Positions 43,580-51,966 of a stretch of 59,666 bases of DNA are shown here, piece after piece (position 1 is the first letter of the stretch; each line of letters starts with the position of its first letter). The translations under genes were made by a program, and so were the position numbers. Source of the DNA: Lachnospiraceae bacterium. GTDB lineage: Bacteria; Bacillota; Clostridia; Lachnospirales; Lachnospiraceae. Below the pieces are notes generated by a model. The model worked only from the letters and a program-made list of their open reading frames with translations, ran no database searches and was not told where the DNA came from. The stretch lies in contig JAIKYA010000193.1 in assembly GCA_024683645.1 (NCBI GenBank), forward strand, positions 1 through 59,666. The letters run 5' to 3'.

Positions 43580-44521
43580 ATGGACAGGATAGCGGTGCTG
43601 ATCCCCTGTTATAACGAGGAGAAGACAATAGAAAAAGTAATAAAGGATGCGAAGGCGGCGCTTCCCGAAGCCGTGGTGTATGTATACGACAATAATTCCA
43701 CGGATGAGACGGCAAAGCTCGCACAGCAGGCGGGAGCGGTAGTCCGGCGTGAAAAGAGACAGGGTAAGGGCTATGTCCTTCGCAGCATGTTTCGTGATAT
43801 AGATGCGGACTGTTATATCTGTGTGGACGGAGACGATACCTATCCCATGGAATCGGCGGCCGAGATGGCAAGGCAGGTTTTGGAAGAAGGCGTGGACATG
43901 GTGGTCGGAGACAGACTGAGCTCTACGTATTTTCAGGAAAACACAAGGCCTTTTCATAATGTCGGCAACAGTTCGGTGCGGTATTTTATAAATCATCTGT
44001 TCGGAAGTGATATCAAGGACATAATGACGGGCTTCCGGGCTCTGTCATATGAATTCGTAAAAAGCTATCCGGTCTTAAGCCGCGGGTTTGAGATCGAGAC
44101 GGAAATGACCATACATGCGGTATTCAATGAAATGGTGATATCGAATGTGGTGGTGGAGTACAGGGACAGGCCCGAGGGCAGCCAGTCAAAACTGAATACT
44201 TATTCCGACGGGATCAGAGTGCTCTCGACCATAGCCAGACTTTACAAGAATTATAAGCCTTTCAGGTTTTTTGCAACGCTCGCATGCATAATGCTGCTTA
44301 TAGCCGCCGGGATGTTTTTCTGGGTATTCGCAAGGTTCATAAATACGCATCTGGTTGAAAACATGCCTACGCTGGTGGTCAGCGGATTTATCGCACTGGG
44401 AGCCATGCAGGCTTTCTTTTCGGGACTCATCCTTTCGGATATGGTGACCAGGAGCCGGAGGGATTTCGAACTCCGGCTGTACAGGATCCGGGCCGAACAT
44501 ATAAAGAAGAGAGATGAATAA
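43580..44521 (+). CDS. Polyprenyl-phosphate glycosyltransferase, GT2 (DPM/GtrB-like)
   Basis: A 313-residue GT2 with IAVLIPCYNEEKTIEKV, YDNNSTDET, RQGKGYVLRSM, VDGDDTYPME and IMTGFRALSYEFVKSYP, then two membrane helices (about 230-290). It is the third gene of this type in the cluster. The start is ATG 43580 after GGAGCGGGAGAGA; a longer frame from 43472 overlaps the ketoisomerase gene and has no homologous start. The last codons overlap the start of the next membrane protein by 8 bp, suggesting that the two act together. Confidence 0.91.
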   Translation: MDRIAVLIPCYNEEKTIEKVIKDAKAALPEAVVYVYDNNSTDETAKLAQQAGAVVRREKRQGKGYVLRSMFRDIDADCYICVDGDDTYPMESAAEMARQVLEEGVDMVVGDRLSSTYFQENTRPFHNVGNSSVRYFINHLFGSDIKDIMTGFRALSYEFVKSYPVLSRGFEIETEMTIHAVFNEMVISNVVVEYRDRPEGSQSKLNTYSDGIRVLSTIARLYKNYKPFRFFATLACIMLLIAAGMFFWVFARFINTHLVENMPTLVVSGFIALGAMQAFFSGLILSDMVTRSRRDFELRLYRIRAEHIKKRDE

Positions 44522-45965
44522 GCTTAGAAAAGAGAAAAACAGCATTCCGATACATATGGCAGCGTTTATCATATGCGCCGCATTCTATCTTTTTTTTGCA
44601 TTCCGTTACGGAGTATATCTCGGCTCGGATTCAGCGGGTTATATAAATATGATATCGGCAAGAGAACCGGTTTATCCGCTTTTTCTTGCTCTTTTCAGAA
44701 AGCTGTTCGGCCAGGAGCACTATCTCTTTGCCGTGATAGTCTTTCAGAATCTTCTCATGGCGGCGGCGGTCACCGCGCTCTGCACCTATCTTAAGAAAAG
44801 ATTTGAGCTTCCGTACTTTATCTATGCCGCGCTGTTCCTGACTCATTTTGCGGAAGCGCTGCTTACCCAGTACGCGGCGAAGAGGGCGGTAGTTTATACC
44901 AACAGTATCATGACCGAGGGCATAACGCTTTCTCTGTGGCTAATATTCATGCTCATGTGTTTTGGGATCAGGGAGAAGGGGCTTAGTCTTGCGGAGGCCG
45001 GGAATGTACTTATAATCCTTCTGCTCTGTGCGTTTATGACGGACGTACGCAAACAGATGGCTATGGGATATGTAACACTTTTCGCTGTCATGTTTTTTGA
45101 CAGAAAGAGCTTTAAGAAACCGGGTGAACATATCAGAAAAACGGCGATACTTGCAGCAGCTATGGTACTTTCGCTCATCCTTGCCCTTCTGGGGACCGGA
45201 TTGTATAATTATGCGCTGAGAGGCACTTTTGCAAGGAATACCAGGGATATGAACCTGGTGCTGACCACTACTCTCTATGTGGCTGACAGGGAAGATGCAG
45301 GGCTCATAAAAGAGGAGAGTGTAAGAGAACTCTTTCTGAAAACTATGGATATACTGGAGGAGACGGAGAGTAATTACCGCTTTGCGGGAAAGGGCCTGAG
45401 AGAGCTTGAAGAGCATTATGAAGACAAGTATGATGTGATCACCGTAAATACTACCGGACCGCTGTTTATAGAATACGCGCAGGAGCATGGATTTAAGAGT
45501 GGTATGGAAGCCGAGGCTGAAGCGGACCGCATGAGCGCCGTGATAGTAAAGTCGCTGCTTAAGGATAATGCGGCAAGCTATATCAGGGTATATCTGGCTT
45601 CCCTTATAAACGGCTTTGTCAATACCATCGCTGCCAGACACAGGATACTGGATATTTATGCCATGGCGGCGTATATCATTTTTACGGCACTCATGGTGAT
45701 GTGTTACCGTAAGGAAGAATGCTATGACGCGGCGGTTATCGGCATGTCCGTGCTTACCGCAATCGTGGTAAATGTCGGAGTGACCGCAGCACTGATATTC
45801 TGCCAGAGCAGATACATGATCTATAACATGAGCCTGTTCTATTCGGCCGGACTTATCATGCTGTGGAGTATCATAAAAAACAGGAGGGAGCCTGTAAAAA
45901 GCGGCCCCGGGATTACAGGGAGACAGGTAAAAGTCGGAAATGAAGAGTGTAAAAAAGATACTTAG
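44514..45965 (+). CDS. Polytopic membrane protein, GT-C-like (GT39-type layout)
   Basis: A 483-residue protein with about ten hydrophobic segments. The first outer loop has YLGSDSAGYINMISAREPVYP, cut here to its core: an Asp followed by Tyr and a Pro-Val-Tyr-Pro, as in GT39/PMT-type transferases. A soluble segment of about 110 residues (245-355) lies between helices. It follows a DPM-like GT2 with an 8-bp overlap and overlaps the second ABC flippase gene by 26 bp. Substrate unknown. Confidence 0.8.
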   Translation: MNKLRKEKNSIPIHMAAFIICAAFYLFFAFRYGVYLGSDSAGYINMISAREPVYPLFLALFRKLFGQEHYLFAVIVFQNLLMAAAVTALCTYLKKRFELPYFIYAALFLTHFAEALLTQYAAKRAVVYTNSIMTEGITLSLWLIFMLMCFGIREKGLSLAEAGNVLIILLLCAFMTDVRKQMAMGYVTLFAVMFFDRKSFKKPGEHIRKTAILAAAMVLSLILALLGTGLYNYALRGTFARNTRDMNLVLTTTLYVADREDAGLIKEESVRELFLKTMDILEETESNYRFAGKGLRELEEHYEDKYDVITVNTTGPLFIEYAQEHGFKSGMEAEAEADRMSAVIVKSLLKDNAASYIRVYLASLINGFVNTIAARHRILDIYAMAAYIIFTALMVMCYRKEECYDAAVIGMSVLTAIVVNVGVTAALIFCQSRYMIYNMSLFYSAGLIMLWSIIKNRREPVKSGPGITGRQVKVGNEECKKDT

Positions 45966-47715
45966 TGAACTTAATTATGTGCTGACAGCCAAACAGAAGA
46001 GACAGTATGTCCTTGTATGCATGGTGGCGCTCATCGGCTCTTTCTGGGAACTGCTGGGAGTCTCGGCCATATACCCGCTTATGGAAACGGTCATGCTTCC
46101 GAATGACAGCGGCAGCAGATGGTATATAAGACTGCTCTCATACTTCATGGACACCACCGACCCGCTGAAGGTCATGACGGTGCTGGGTGTTATCATTATC
46201 GCGATATATATCATCAAGAACCTGTATCTGATGTTCTCGTCCTATGTGCAGGCCTGGTATTCAACGGGAGTACAGAGAGATCTGTCGATGAAGATGACAG
46301 ATACTTATCTGCGCAGCTCTTATCTCTTTCATGTTAATGTCAATTCATCAATACTGATACGTACGGTGAACCAGGATGTTGTCGGCGTCTTTGCGATGTG
46401 CTTTTTCCTTTTCCGTATGATCGCGGAGATATTTACCTGTGCGGCGATAAGCATATATATCATAGTACTGGATCCCATACTTGCGCTTTCACTTGTAGTG
46501 ATACTGGGAGCCTGCATGCTCTTCCTTTTCAAGGGAATGAAAGGTATCGTGAAGCTGGTCGGCGTCATAAGTCAGGAATGCGAAGGACAGATGCTGCAGT
46601 ATTTAAGCCAGGCTTTTAACGGGATAAAAGAGATAATGGTCATGAACCGTCAGAAATATTTCCTTGAAAGTTATGAGGGCGCCTGCAGCGAAAATGCAAG
46701 AGCCGCAAAAAAGAGCAATTTCCTGAATGCCATACCGATGTATATCTACGAAGTCTTCTGCGTGGGCGGCCTGCTTGCGATAGTGATCATAAGACTCCAT
46801 ATGGTGGATGATACCACCCAGTACATCACCAAGCTCGCCGCCGTGGCATTTGCGGCATTCAGGCTTTTCCCTTCGGTGGGCAGGATGACGACAAATGTAA
46901 ATGCCATTACCTATAACCGTCCGAGACTCGATGCGATATATGAGATGCTTAAAGAGATCGAAGAGGATAAGGATAATCATCTGAGAGACGAAAAGACCGA
47001 TGCGGGTATGAAACTGAGCTTTAATGAAGCGCTCAGGATAAATTCGGTAAGCTTCAGATATCCTTCGGGACATGAGGATGTCCTTAAAGATCTCAGCCTG
47101 ACCATAAAGAAGGGAGAGTCGGTAGCGCTGATCGGTCCTTCGGGAGCGGGAAAGACAACGCTTGCGGATGTGATACTCGGTCTGCTTCCGCCTCAGAACG
47201 GAAATATCGAGGTGGATGGGGTGGATGTGTATTCCAATCTGATAAGCTGGTCAAAGCTGGTCGGTTACGTGCCCCAGAGTGTTTATCTTACCGATGATAC
47301 GATAAGGGCAAATGTTGCCTTCGGTATCAGGAAAGAAGATATAGACGAAGAAAAGGTATGGCATGCGATAAGGGAAGCCCAGCTGGAGACTTTTGTAAAC
47401 GGTCTTGAGCAGGGGCTTGATACGATGGTGGGTGAATCCGGAGTGCGCATCTCCGGCGGCCAGCGCCAGAGGATAGCCATAGCGAGGGCTCTTTATGAGA
47501 ATCCGGAGATACTGGTACTGGATGAGGCGACCAGTGCACTGGATACCGAGACAGAGACCGCGGTAATGGAAGCCATTGATTCGCTGCACGGCAGCAAGAC
47601 CATGATAATAGTTGCACACAGGCTCTCAACCATCAGAAACTGCGATTCGATCTATGAGATAAACGGAGGCAGAGCCGTGAAAAAAGATAAGGCAGAGGTT
47701 CTCGGGAATATATGA
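45940..47715 (+). CDS. ABC transporter, fused permease-ATPase, PglK-like flippase (second copy)
   Basis: A 591-residue half-transporter. VCMVALIGSFWELLGVSAIYP begins a six-helix membrane domain (about 15-320), and the ATPase has GPSGAGKTT, an ISGGQRQRIAIARAL signature, ILVLDEATSALD and VAHRLSTIR. It resembles the 35240 product in length and layout but is clearly divergent in the membrane domain, so it is not a recent duplicate. It probably flips a different lipid-linked glycan. The last codons overlap the GT4 gene by 4 bp, and the start lies within the previous membrane protein gene. Confidence 0.92.
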   Translation: MKSVKKILSELNYVLTAKQKRQYVLVCMVALIGSFWELLGVSAIYPLMETVMLPNDSGSRWYIRLLSYFMDTTDPLKVMTVLGVIIIAIYIIKNLYLMFSSYVQAWYSTGVQRDLSMKMTDTYLRSSYLFHVNVNSSILIRTVNQDVVGVFAMCFFLFRMIAEIFTCAAISIYIIVLDPILALSLVVILGACMLFLFKGMKGIVKLVGVISQECEGQMLQYLSQAFNGIKEIMVMNRQKYFLESYEGACSENARAAKKSNFLNAIPMYIYEVFCVGGLLAIVIIRLHMVDDTTQYITKLAAVAFAAFRLFPSVGRMTTNVNAITYNRPRLDAIYEMLKEIEEDKDNHLRDEKTDAGMKLSFNEALRINSVSFRYPSGHEDVLKDLSLTIKKGESVALIGPSGAGKTTLADVILGLLPPQNGNIEVDGVDVYSNLISWSKLVGYVPQSVYLTDDTIRANVAFGIRKEDIDEEKVWHAIREAQLETFVNGLEQGLDTMVGESGVRISGGQRQRIAIARALYENPEILVLDEATSALDTETETAVMEAIDSLHGSKTMIIVAHRLSTIRNCDSIYEINGGRAVKKDKAEVLGNI

Positions 47716-48845
47716 AGATCCTGTTCTTAAGCCATTACGATAATCTATACGGAGCCGGCAGGGCGCTTTTAAATCTCGTGCTGGGTCTGAAGAAAAGTGC
47801 TGTTCATACACCCGTAGTGGTGCTTCCGGCGGAAGGGGAATTCACATCGATACTGAAAGCAAACGGTATCGGGTATCATATACACGGCCTTACACAGTGG
47901 GAAGCCATATACAGGGAGCCGCTCAGCTTTGCCGTAAAAAAAATAAAGAGAACGGCTGCGATAAAGACTGAACTGGATTCGCTATACGGGATATTTAAGG
48001 ATGAGGCGATAGATCTGATCCACTCAAATACAGGTGTCATAGGGCATGGAGCCATGCTCTCCGAAATGCTTCGCTGCAGGCATGTATGGCATATAAGAGA
48101 ATTTGCCGACCTGCATTACGGTATGAAGTTCTTTTATCCGAAGGAGCAGGTCCGGAAATATCATGAAAAAGCCGACAGGCTGATAGCCATATCCGATGCG
48201 GTGGCAGACTATCTGAAAGAAAGATACCCCGGAGCGGAGATCACGAGGATATATGACGGTATCGATACGGGAGATGCAGTTATAAAAAAAGAACGAAAGG
48301 ACGGCGTGTTCAGATTTGTGTGCGCAGGCTATCTTTTTAAGGCAAAGAGACAGCTGGATGTCATAGAGGCAGCGAAGATACTTGCGGATGAAGGAAGAAA
48401 ATTTGAACTGGTATTTGCCGGAGAAGGAGACAGAGATTATACGGCGCTTCTTAAGCGGAAAACAAAAGAAAAGGGACTGGACGGGCTGATCGCTTTTCCC
48501 GGCTTTGTGGGGAATATGAGGGAACTGCTCGCAGAAAGTGATGCCGGGATAATAGCTTCCGTATATGAGGGCTTCGGTCTGGTAACGGTCGAGTATATGA
48601 ATGCCGGACTGCCGGTTATCGGCAGGAGGAGCGGAGCCACACCGGAAATAGTAGAGGATGGCGTGACGGGTCTCTTATATGATGATGTTAATGCTCTTGC
48701 AGCGGCTATGAGGAAACTTATGGAAGATAAGGCCGCGGCAGAGAAGATGGGACGTGCGGGATATGAGAGAGCGGCGGGCTTTTCCGTAAAGAAGAATACG
48801 GAAGAGATCATAAAGCTTTATGAGAGTATGGTAAATGAAGGATAG
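47712..48845 (+). CDS. GT4 family glycosyltransferase
   Basis: A 377-residue GT-B transferase. DNLYGAGRALLNLVLGLK is the N-terminal glycine loop, RFVCAGYLFKAKRQLDVIEA starts the second domain and YEGFGLVTVEYMNAGLP holds the EX7E residues. It sits between the second flippase and the second polymerase-like gene, so it likely serves the same glycan. It overlaps its neighbours by 4 and 11 bp. Confidence 0.91.
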   Translation: MKILFLSHYDNLYGAGRALLNLVLGLKKSAVHTPVVVLPAEGEFTSILKANGIGYHIHGLTQWEAIYREPLSFAVKKIKRTAAIKTELDSLYGIFKDEAIDLIHSNTGVIGHGAMLSEMLRCRHVWHIREFADLHYGMKFFYPKEQVRKYHEKADRLIAISDAVADYLKERYPGAEITRIYDGIDTGDAVIKKERKDGVFRFVCAGYLFKAKRQLDVIEAAKILADEGRKFELVFAGEGDRDYTALLKRKTKEKGLDGLIAFPGFVGNMRELLAESDAGIIASVYEGFGLVTVEYMNAGLPVIGRRSGATPEIVEDGVTGLLYDDVNALAAAMRKLMEDKAAAEKMGRAGYERAAGFSVKKNTEEIIKLYESMVNEG

Positions 48846-49965
48846 AAGCGAAAAGACGGAAAAGACACTGAAAAAGCTTAAGTCAGGCGCATTTTATCTC
48901 GGGCTGGTCTGTGAGCTTTTGGTATCTCCGTCCGGTTTTGCGTCACTTGGGCTTACGAATCAGATACTGATAGCGGCAGGCATAGCCTTACTGCTTCTGG
49001 CAGCTGTGCTGGATATGGACATAAAAAAAGATCTGCCTCTGTACTCTGCTGTATTTGCATTCTCGGGGATATTCTTACTGCTTACGCATTCTGCCCTGAT
49101 GCTTAGGCTTTCGCTGGTACTGCTTGCGGGGCGGGATGAGTGCGCGGAAAAGGTGATGAAGCTGTATTTTTACGGAACGGCACTGCTTACCGCAGGCATA
49201 CTTATCAGGGCGCTTGCCGGTGTGGGGGGAGAGATATTTGTGGTCGATAATTTCCGGCATACGCAGGAGCGGCGCTTCATGTTCGGCTTTGTCCACCCCA
49301 ATGCGTTCAGTTTTTTCTGGTTCAGGCTTTTCATCATGTGGATATATCTGTATGGCATGAAGATAAAAGGAAGGTTTCTGGGACTGGGAGCTGTGGTATT
49401 TGCACTTCCCTTTGTGCTTGCATCTTCAAAGATGGGGATAGCGATATTTGTATATATACTGGCGGGAGTGATCTTTTTAAGACTCGATAAAAACGAAAAA
49501 CACCGGCTGGTATATCACAGAGCACAGCAGTTTATCGCTGCGGCAGTGATACTTTTTATACTTTCGTTTTTATTCATACCATATCCCGAAAACCATGCAG
49601 GAAAGGTCGAGAATGCCTGGGATGCGCTTAATGAGATCACTACGGGAAGATTCGAGATAGCAAGGGATGCTCTGAAGAGCAACGAGATAAAGCTCTTCGG
49701 CAACAGGACCGTGGAGGAAGCTACAGAAGTCGGATATGTCAATACTCTTCTGAGGGAGGGAGTGATCTTTACGGCGCTCTATCTGCTGCTTGTTTTCCTG
49801 CGATGGATGGGAGCGGTGAAAAAGAAGGAGAATGAAACATCGCTATTGATCTGCGGATTTATGCTGTATTCGGTGGCGGAAGCCTTTATCCCCTATTTTA
49901 ACAAAAACGGGGTATTCATTACCATGCTCGGAGTGAGTGGAAAAGATGAAAAAGATAAAGATTGA
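48835..49965 (+). CDS. Polysaccharide polymerase-like membrane protein (Wzy type)
   Basis: A 376-residue polytopic protein with about nine hydrophobic segments. FGFVHPNAFSFFWFRLFIMW, here read as GFVHPNAFSFFWFRL, is a recurrent motif of Wzy-type polymerases of Gram-positive capsule and EPS loci, with NTLLREGVIF and FIPYFNKNG nearer the end. It lacks the HAHNSYL segment of the 22713 product, so the two polymerases belong to different families. It overlaps the GT4 gene by 11 bp and the GT10 gene by about 20 bp. Confidence 0.82.
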   Translation: MKDRSEKTEKTLKKLKSGAFYLGLVCELLVSPSGFASLGLTNQILIAAGIALLLLAAVLDMDIKKDLPLYSAVFAFSGIFLLLTHSALMLRLSLVLLAGRDECAEKVMKLYFYGTALLTAGILIRALAGVGGEIFVVDNFRHTQERRFMFGFVHPNAFSFFWFRLFIMWIYLYGMKIKGRFLGLGAVVFALPFVLASSKMGIAIFVYILAGVIFLRLDKNEKHRLVYHRAQQFIAAAVILFILSFLFIPYPENHAGKVENAWDALNEITTGRFEIARDALKSNEIKLFGNRTVEEATEVGYVNTLLREGVIFTALYLLLVFLRWMGAVKKKENETSLLICGFMLYSVAEAFIPYFNKNGVFITMLGVSGKDEKDKD

Positions 49966-50932
49966 TTTTGTGGATTTCTGGAAGGATCTGGATAAAGAGG
50001 ATAATTATTTCATAAACCGGCTGCGGCGCTATTATGATGTGGAAGTGTCCGAAGATGCACCGGTGATCTTTGCGTCCTGCTTCGGGGACCGGGCCTACGA
50101 TATGGAGGATAAGGTAAAGATATGCTTCACGGGAGAGAACTACATTCCGGATCTGAACATCTATGATTATGTGATGGGCTTTTCCCATATGAGCTTCGGC
50201 GACAGGTATCTGCGTCTTCCGCTGTATGCCCTGTATACAGAGCGGATAAAGGAGGCGATGGATAAGCATACGAAGCCTGATGCATACTATCTTTCAAAAA
50301 AGAAATTCTGCAACCGTGTGGTTTCCAATCCGGACAGCCATCCGATGAGAGAGAGCCTGTATGAAAAACTGTCCCGATACAAAAAGGTGGACTCCGGAGG
50401 AAGATATAAGAATAATGTCGGCGGAGCCGTAGCGGATAAGATGGCCTTTGAGAGGGACTATCGTTTCACTCTGGCTTTTGAGAATACTTCAACGCCGGGG
50501 TATGTGACAGAAAAGATACTGGAGGCTTTCGCAGGGGATACGGTCCCCATATACTGGGGAGATCCGCTGATCGCAGACGAGTTCAATCCGGATGCCTTCA
50601 TAAACTGTATGGAATATGACAGTGAGGAAGACATCATAAAGCGGATAAAGGAAGTTGAAGAGGATGAGCAGCAGTATCTTAAGCTGATGAAGGCGCCGAT
50701 GTTCAGAGAGGAGTCGGCGGCTGCACGGATACTTAAGGAAGACTATGCCGATGCTTTCCTGCGAAACATCTTTGACAGGGAGCCGGCGGATGCATTCAGG
50801 TGCAGCAGGATGTACTATGGGCGAGAGTACCGAAAGAAGATGAAGAACGCCATACACTTACGGAGGACCCTGGATGTGTTTTACAAGCCGGTGCACCAGA
50901 TAGGCAAATGGATAAAGCAGGGAAAGTCCTGA
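49946..50932 (+). CDS. GT10 family alpha-fucosyltransferase
   Basis: A 328-residue GT-B transferase. The C-terminal GT10 signature is clear: RFTLAFENTSTPGYVTEKIL and AGDTVPIYWGDP, binding GDP-fucose. GENYIPDLNIYDYVMGF near residue 70 is the usual acceptor-side motif. Bacterial GT10 enzymes make alpha-1,3/1,4-fucosyl branches such as Lewis-type structures on Gal-GlcNAc. No GDP-fucose enzymes are in the window. The ATG 49946 is preferred over GTG 49937 because GGAGTGAG (49930-49937) is correctly spaced. It is followed by a short gap with a promoter. Confidence 0.93.
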   Translation: MKKIKIDFVDFWKDLDKEDNYFINRLRRYYDVEVSEDAPVIFASCFGDRAYDMEDKVKICFTGENYIPDLNIYDYVMGFSHMSFGDRYLRLPLYALYTERIKEAMDKHTKPDAYYLSKKKFCNRVVSNPDSHPMRESLYEKLSRYKKVDSGGRYKNNVGGAVADKMAFERDYRFTLAFENTSTPGYVTEKILEAFAGDTVPIYWGDPLIADEFNPDAFINCMEYDSEEDIIKRIKEVEEDEQQYLKLMKAPMFREESAAARILKEDYADAFLRNIFDREPADAFRCSRMYYGREYRKKMKNAIHLRRTLDVFYKPVHQIGKWIKQGKS

Positions 50933-50935
50933 AAT

Positions 50936-50964
50936 TTGCCGAAACAGTGCTGAAATGGTATAAT
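50936..50964 (+). promoter_or_regulatory. Promoter-like element 8 bp before the GT2 start codon
   Basis: TTGCCG (50936-50941), a 17-nt spacer and a perfect TATAAT (50959-50964). Transcription would begin near 50971, two bases before the ATG at 50973. There is no ribosome binding site between them, so a leaderless mRNA is expected from this promoter. Confidence 0.6.
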
Positions 50965-50972
50965 AATACTTT

Positions 50973-51965
50973 ATGACAAAAGAAAGTACGAAAATAAGCG
51001 TGCTCATCACGACATATAACCTGGAAAAATATATAAGACAGACACTGGACAGTGTTGTGAGCCAGGAATATGACAGTTTTGAAGTGCTGGTGGGGGATGA
51101 CGGCTCTGCGGACGATACGGTTGCGGTCGTGAGGGAATATGCCGGAAAACATCCCGGACTCATACGGATATTTGAGCGTGAGCGCGAAGAAGGAAAGGCA
51201 TATTCACCGATAGAGCGGGCCTCCGCAAACAGGATAATGCTTCTTAAGGAAGCGGCGGGAGAGTATGTCAGCTTTCTTGACGGTGATGATTTCTATACCG
51301 ATAAACTGAGGCTTAAGAAACTGGCGGATGTACTGGATGATCCGGCTAATGCGGACTGTTCGATGGCGGCGCACAATCTGAACCTTTACTATGAAGACGG
51401 CAGCACACATCCTCTCTGCAGTGCAGGGAAGGAAAGAAAGATAAGCCTGGATGAGTACTGGAAGCTGATGTTTCTGCAGAGCGGGGCTCTGATGTTTCGA
51501 AAGGGCGATATCTCCGATCTTGATGAGGGGACGCTTAAGTATGATTATGATGATAATCTGATAACTTTCAGACAGTTCATGAGAGGAAAAATGTATTATA
51601 TTCCCGACTGTCTGGCTTCATACAGGCAGCTGGAAGGCTCGTCCTGGAACAGCATGGATGCGGCGGAGCAGGCATATGTCAATCTGATAAGCATGGGCAT
51701 GGAAAAGGCCGTGGGACCGCAATACGAAAGACTGATAAACATAAGACATTATCCCGACATGCTGGCAGCCAGGAAGGACGGAAATGCGCTTTCGCCGGAG
51801 AAAAGGGAAAGCTACGCAAAGCGGGCGGAAGCTTTGGGACTAACGGAGAGTGCGCGTCTCATAGGAAGCGGAGAGGGACTTGACGGACTGATAGCCGCTT
51901 CGAGGGGCGGATACTATATGGCCAGATGCCAAAGGGCGCTTAAGAAACTGGCCGGGAGATATTAA
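50973..51965 (+). CDS. GT2 family glycosyltransferase
   Basis: A 330-residue GT-A transferase with ISVLITTYNLEKYIRQTL, VGDDGSADDTV, and FLDGDDFY in the metal site, then a helical C-terminal half ending KRALKKLAGR. The ATG at 50973 has no Shine-Dalgarno sequence but a good promoter directly upstream. The gene ends 1 bp before the phosphotransferase gene, so the promoter may also drive that gene and the following ones. Donor unknown. Confidence 0.9.
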   Translation: MTKESTKISVLITTYNLEKYIRQTLDSVVSQEYDSFEVLVGDDGSADDTVAVVREYAGKHPGLIRIFEREREEGKAYSPIERASANRIMLLKEAAGEYVSFLDGDDFYTDKLRLKKLADVLDDPANADCSMAAHNLNLYYEDGSTHPLCSAGKERKISLDEYWKLMFLQSGALMFRKGDISDLDEGTLKYDYDDNLITFRQFMRGKMYYIPDCLASYRQLEGSSWNSMDAAEQAYVNLISMGMEKAVGPQYERLINIRHYPDMLAARKDGNALSPEKRESYAKRAEALGLTESARLIGSGEGLDGLIAASRGGYYMARCQRALKKLAGRY

Positions 51966-51966
51966 A

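Noticed and set aside
4385-45965. STT3/PglB-type oligosaccharyltransferase
   Set aside because: None of the large membrane proteins shows the WWDXG motif; protein glycosylation cannot be claimed from this window.
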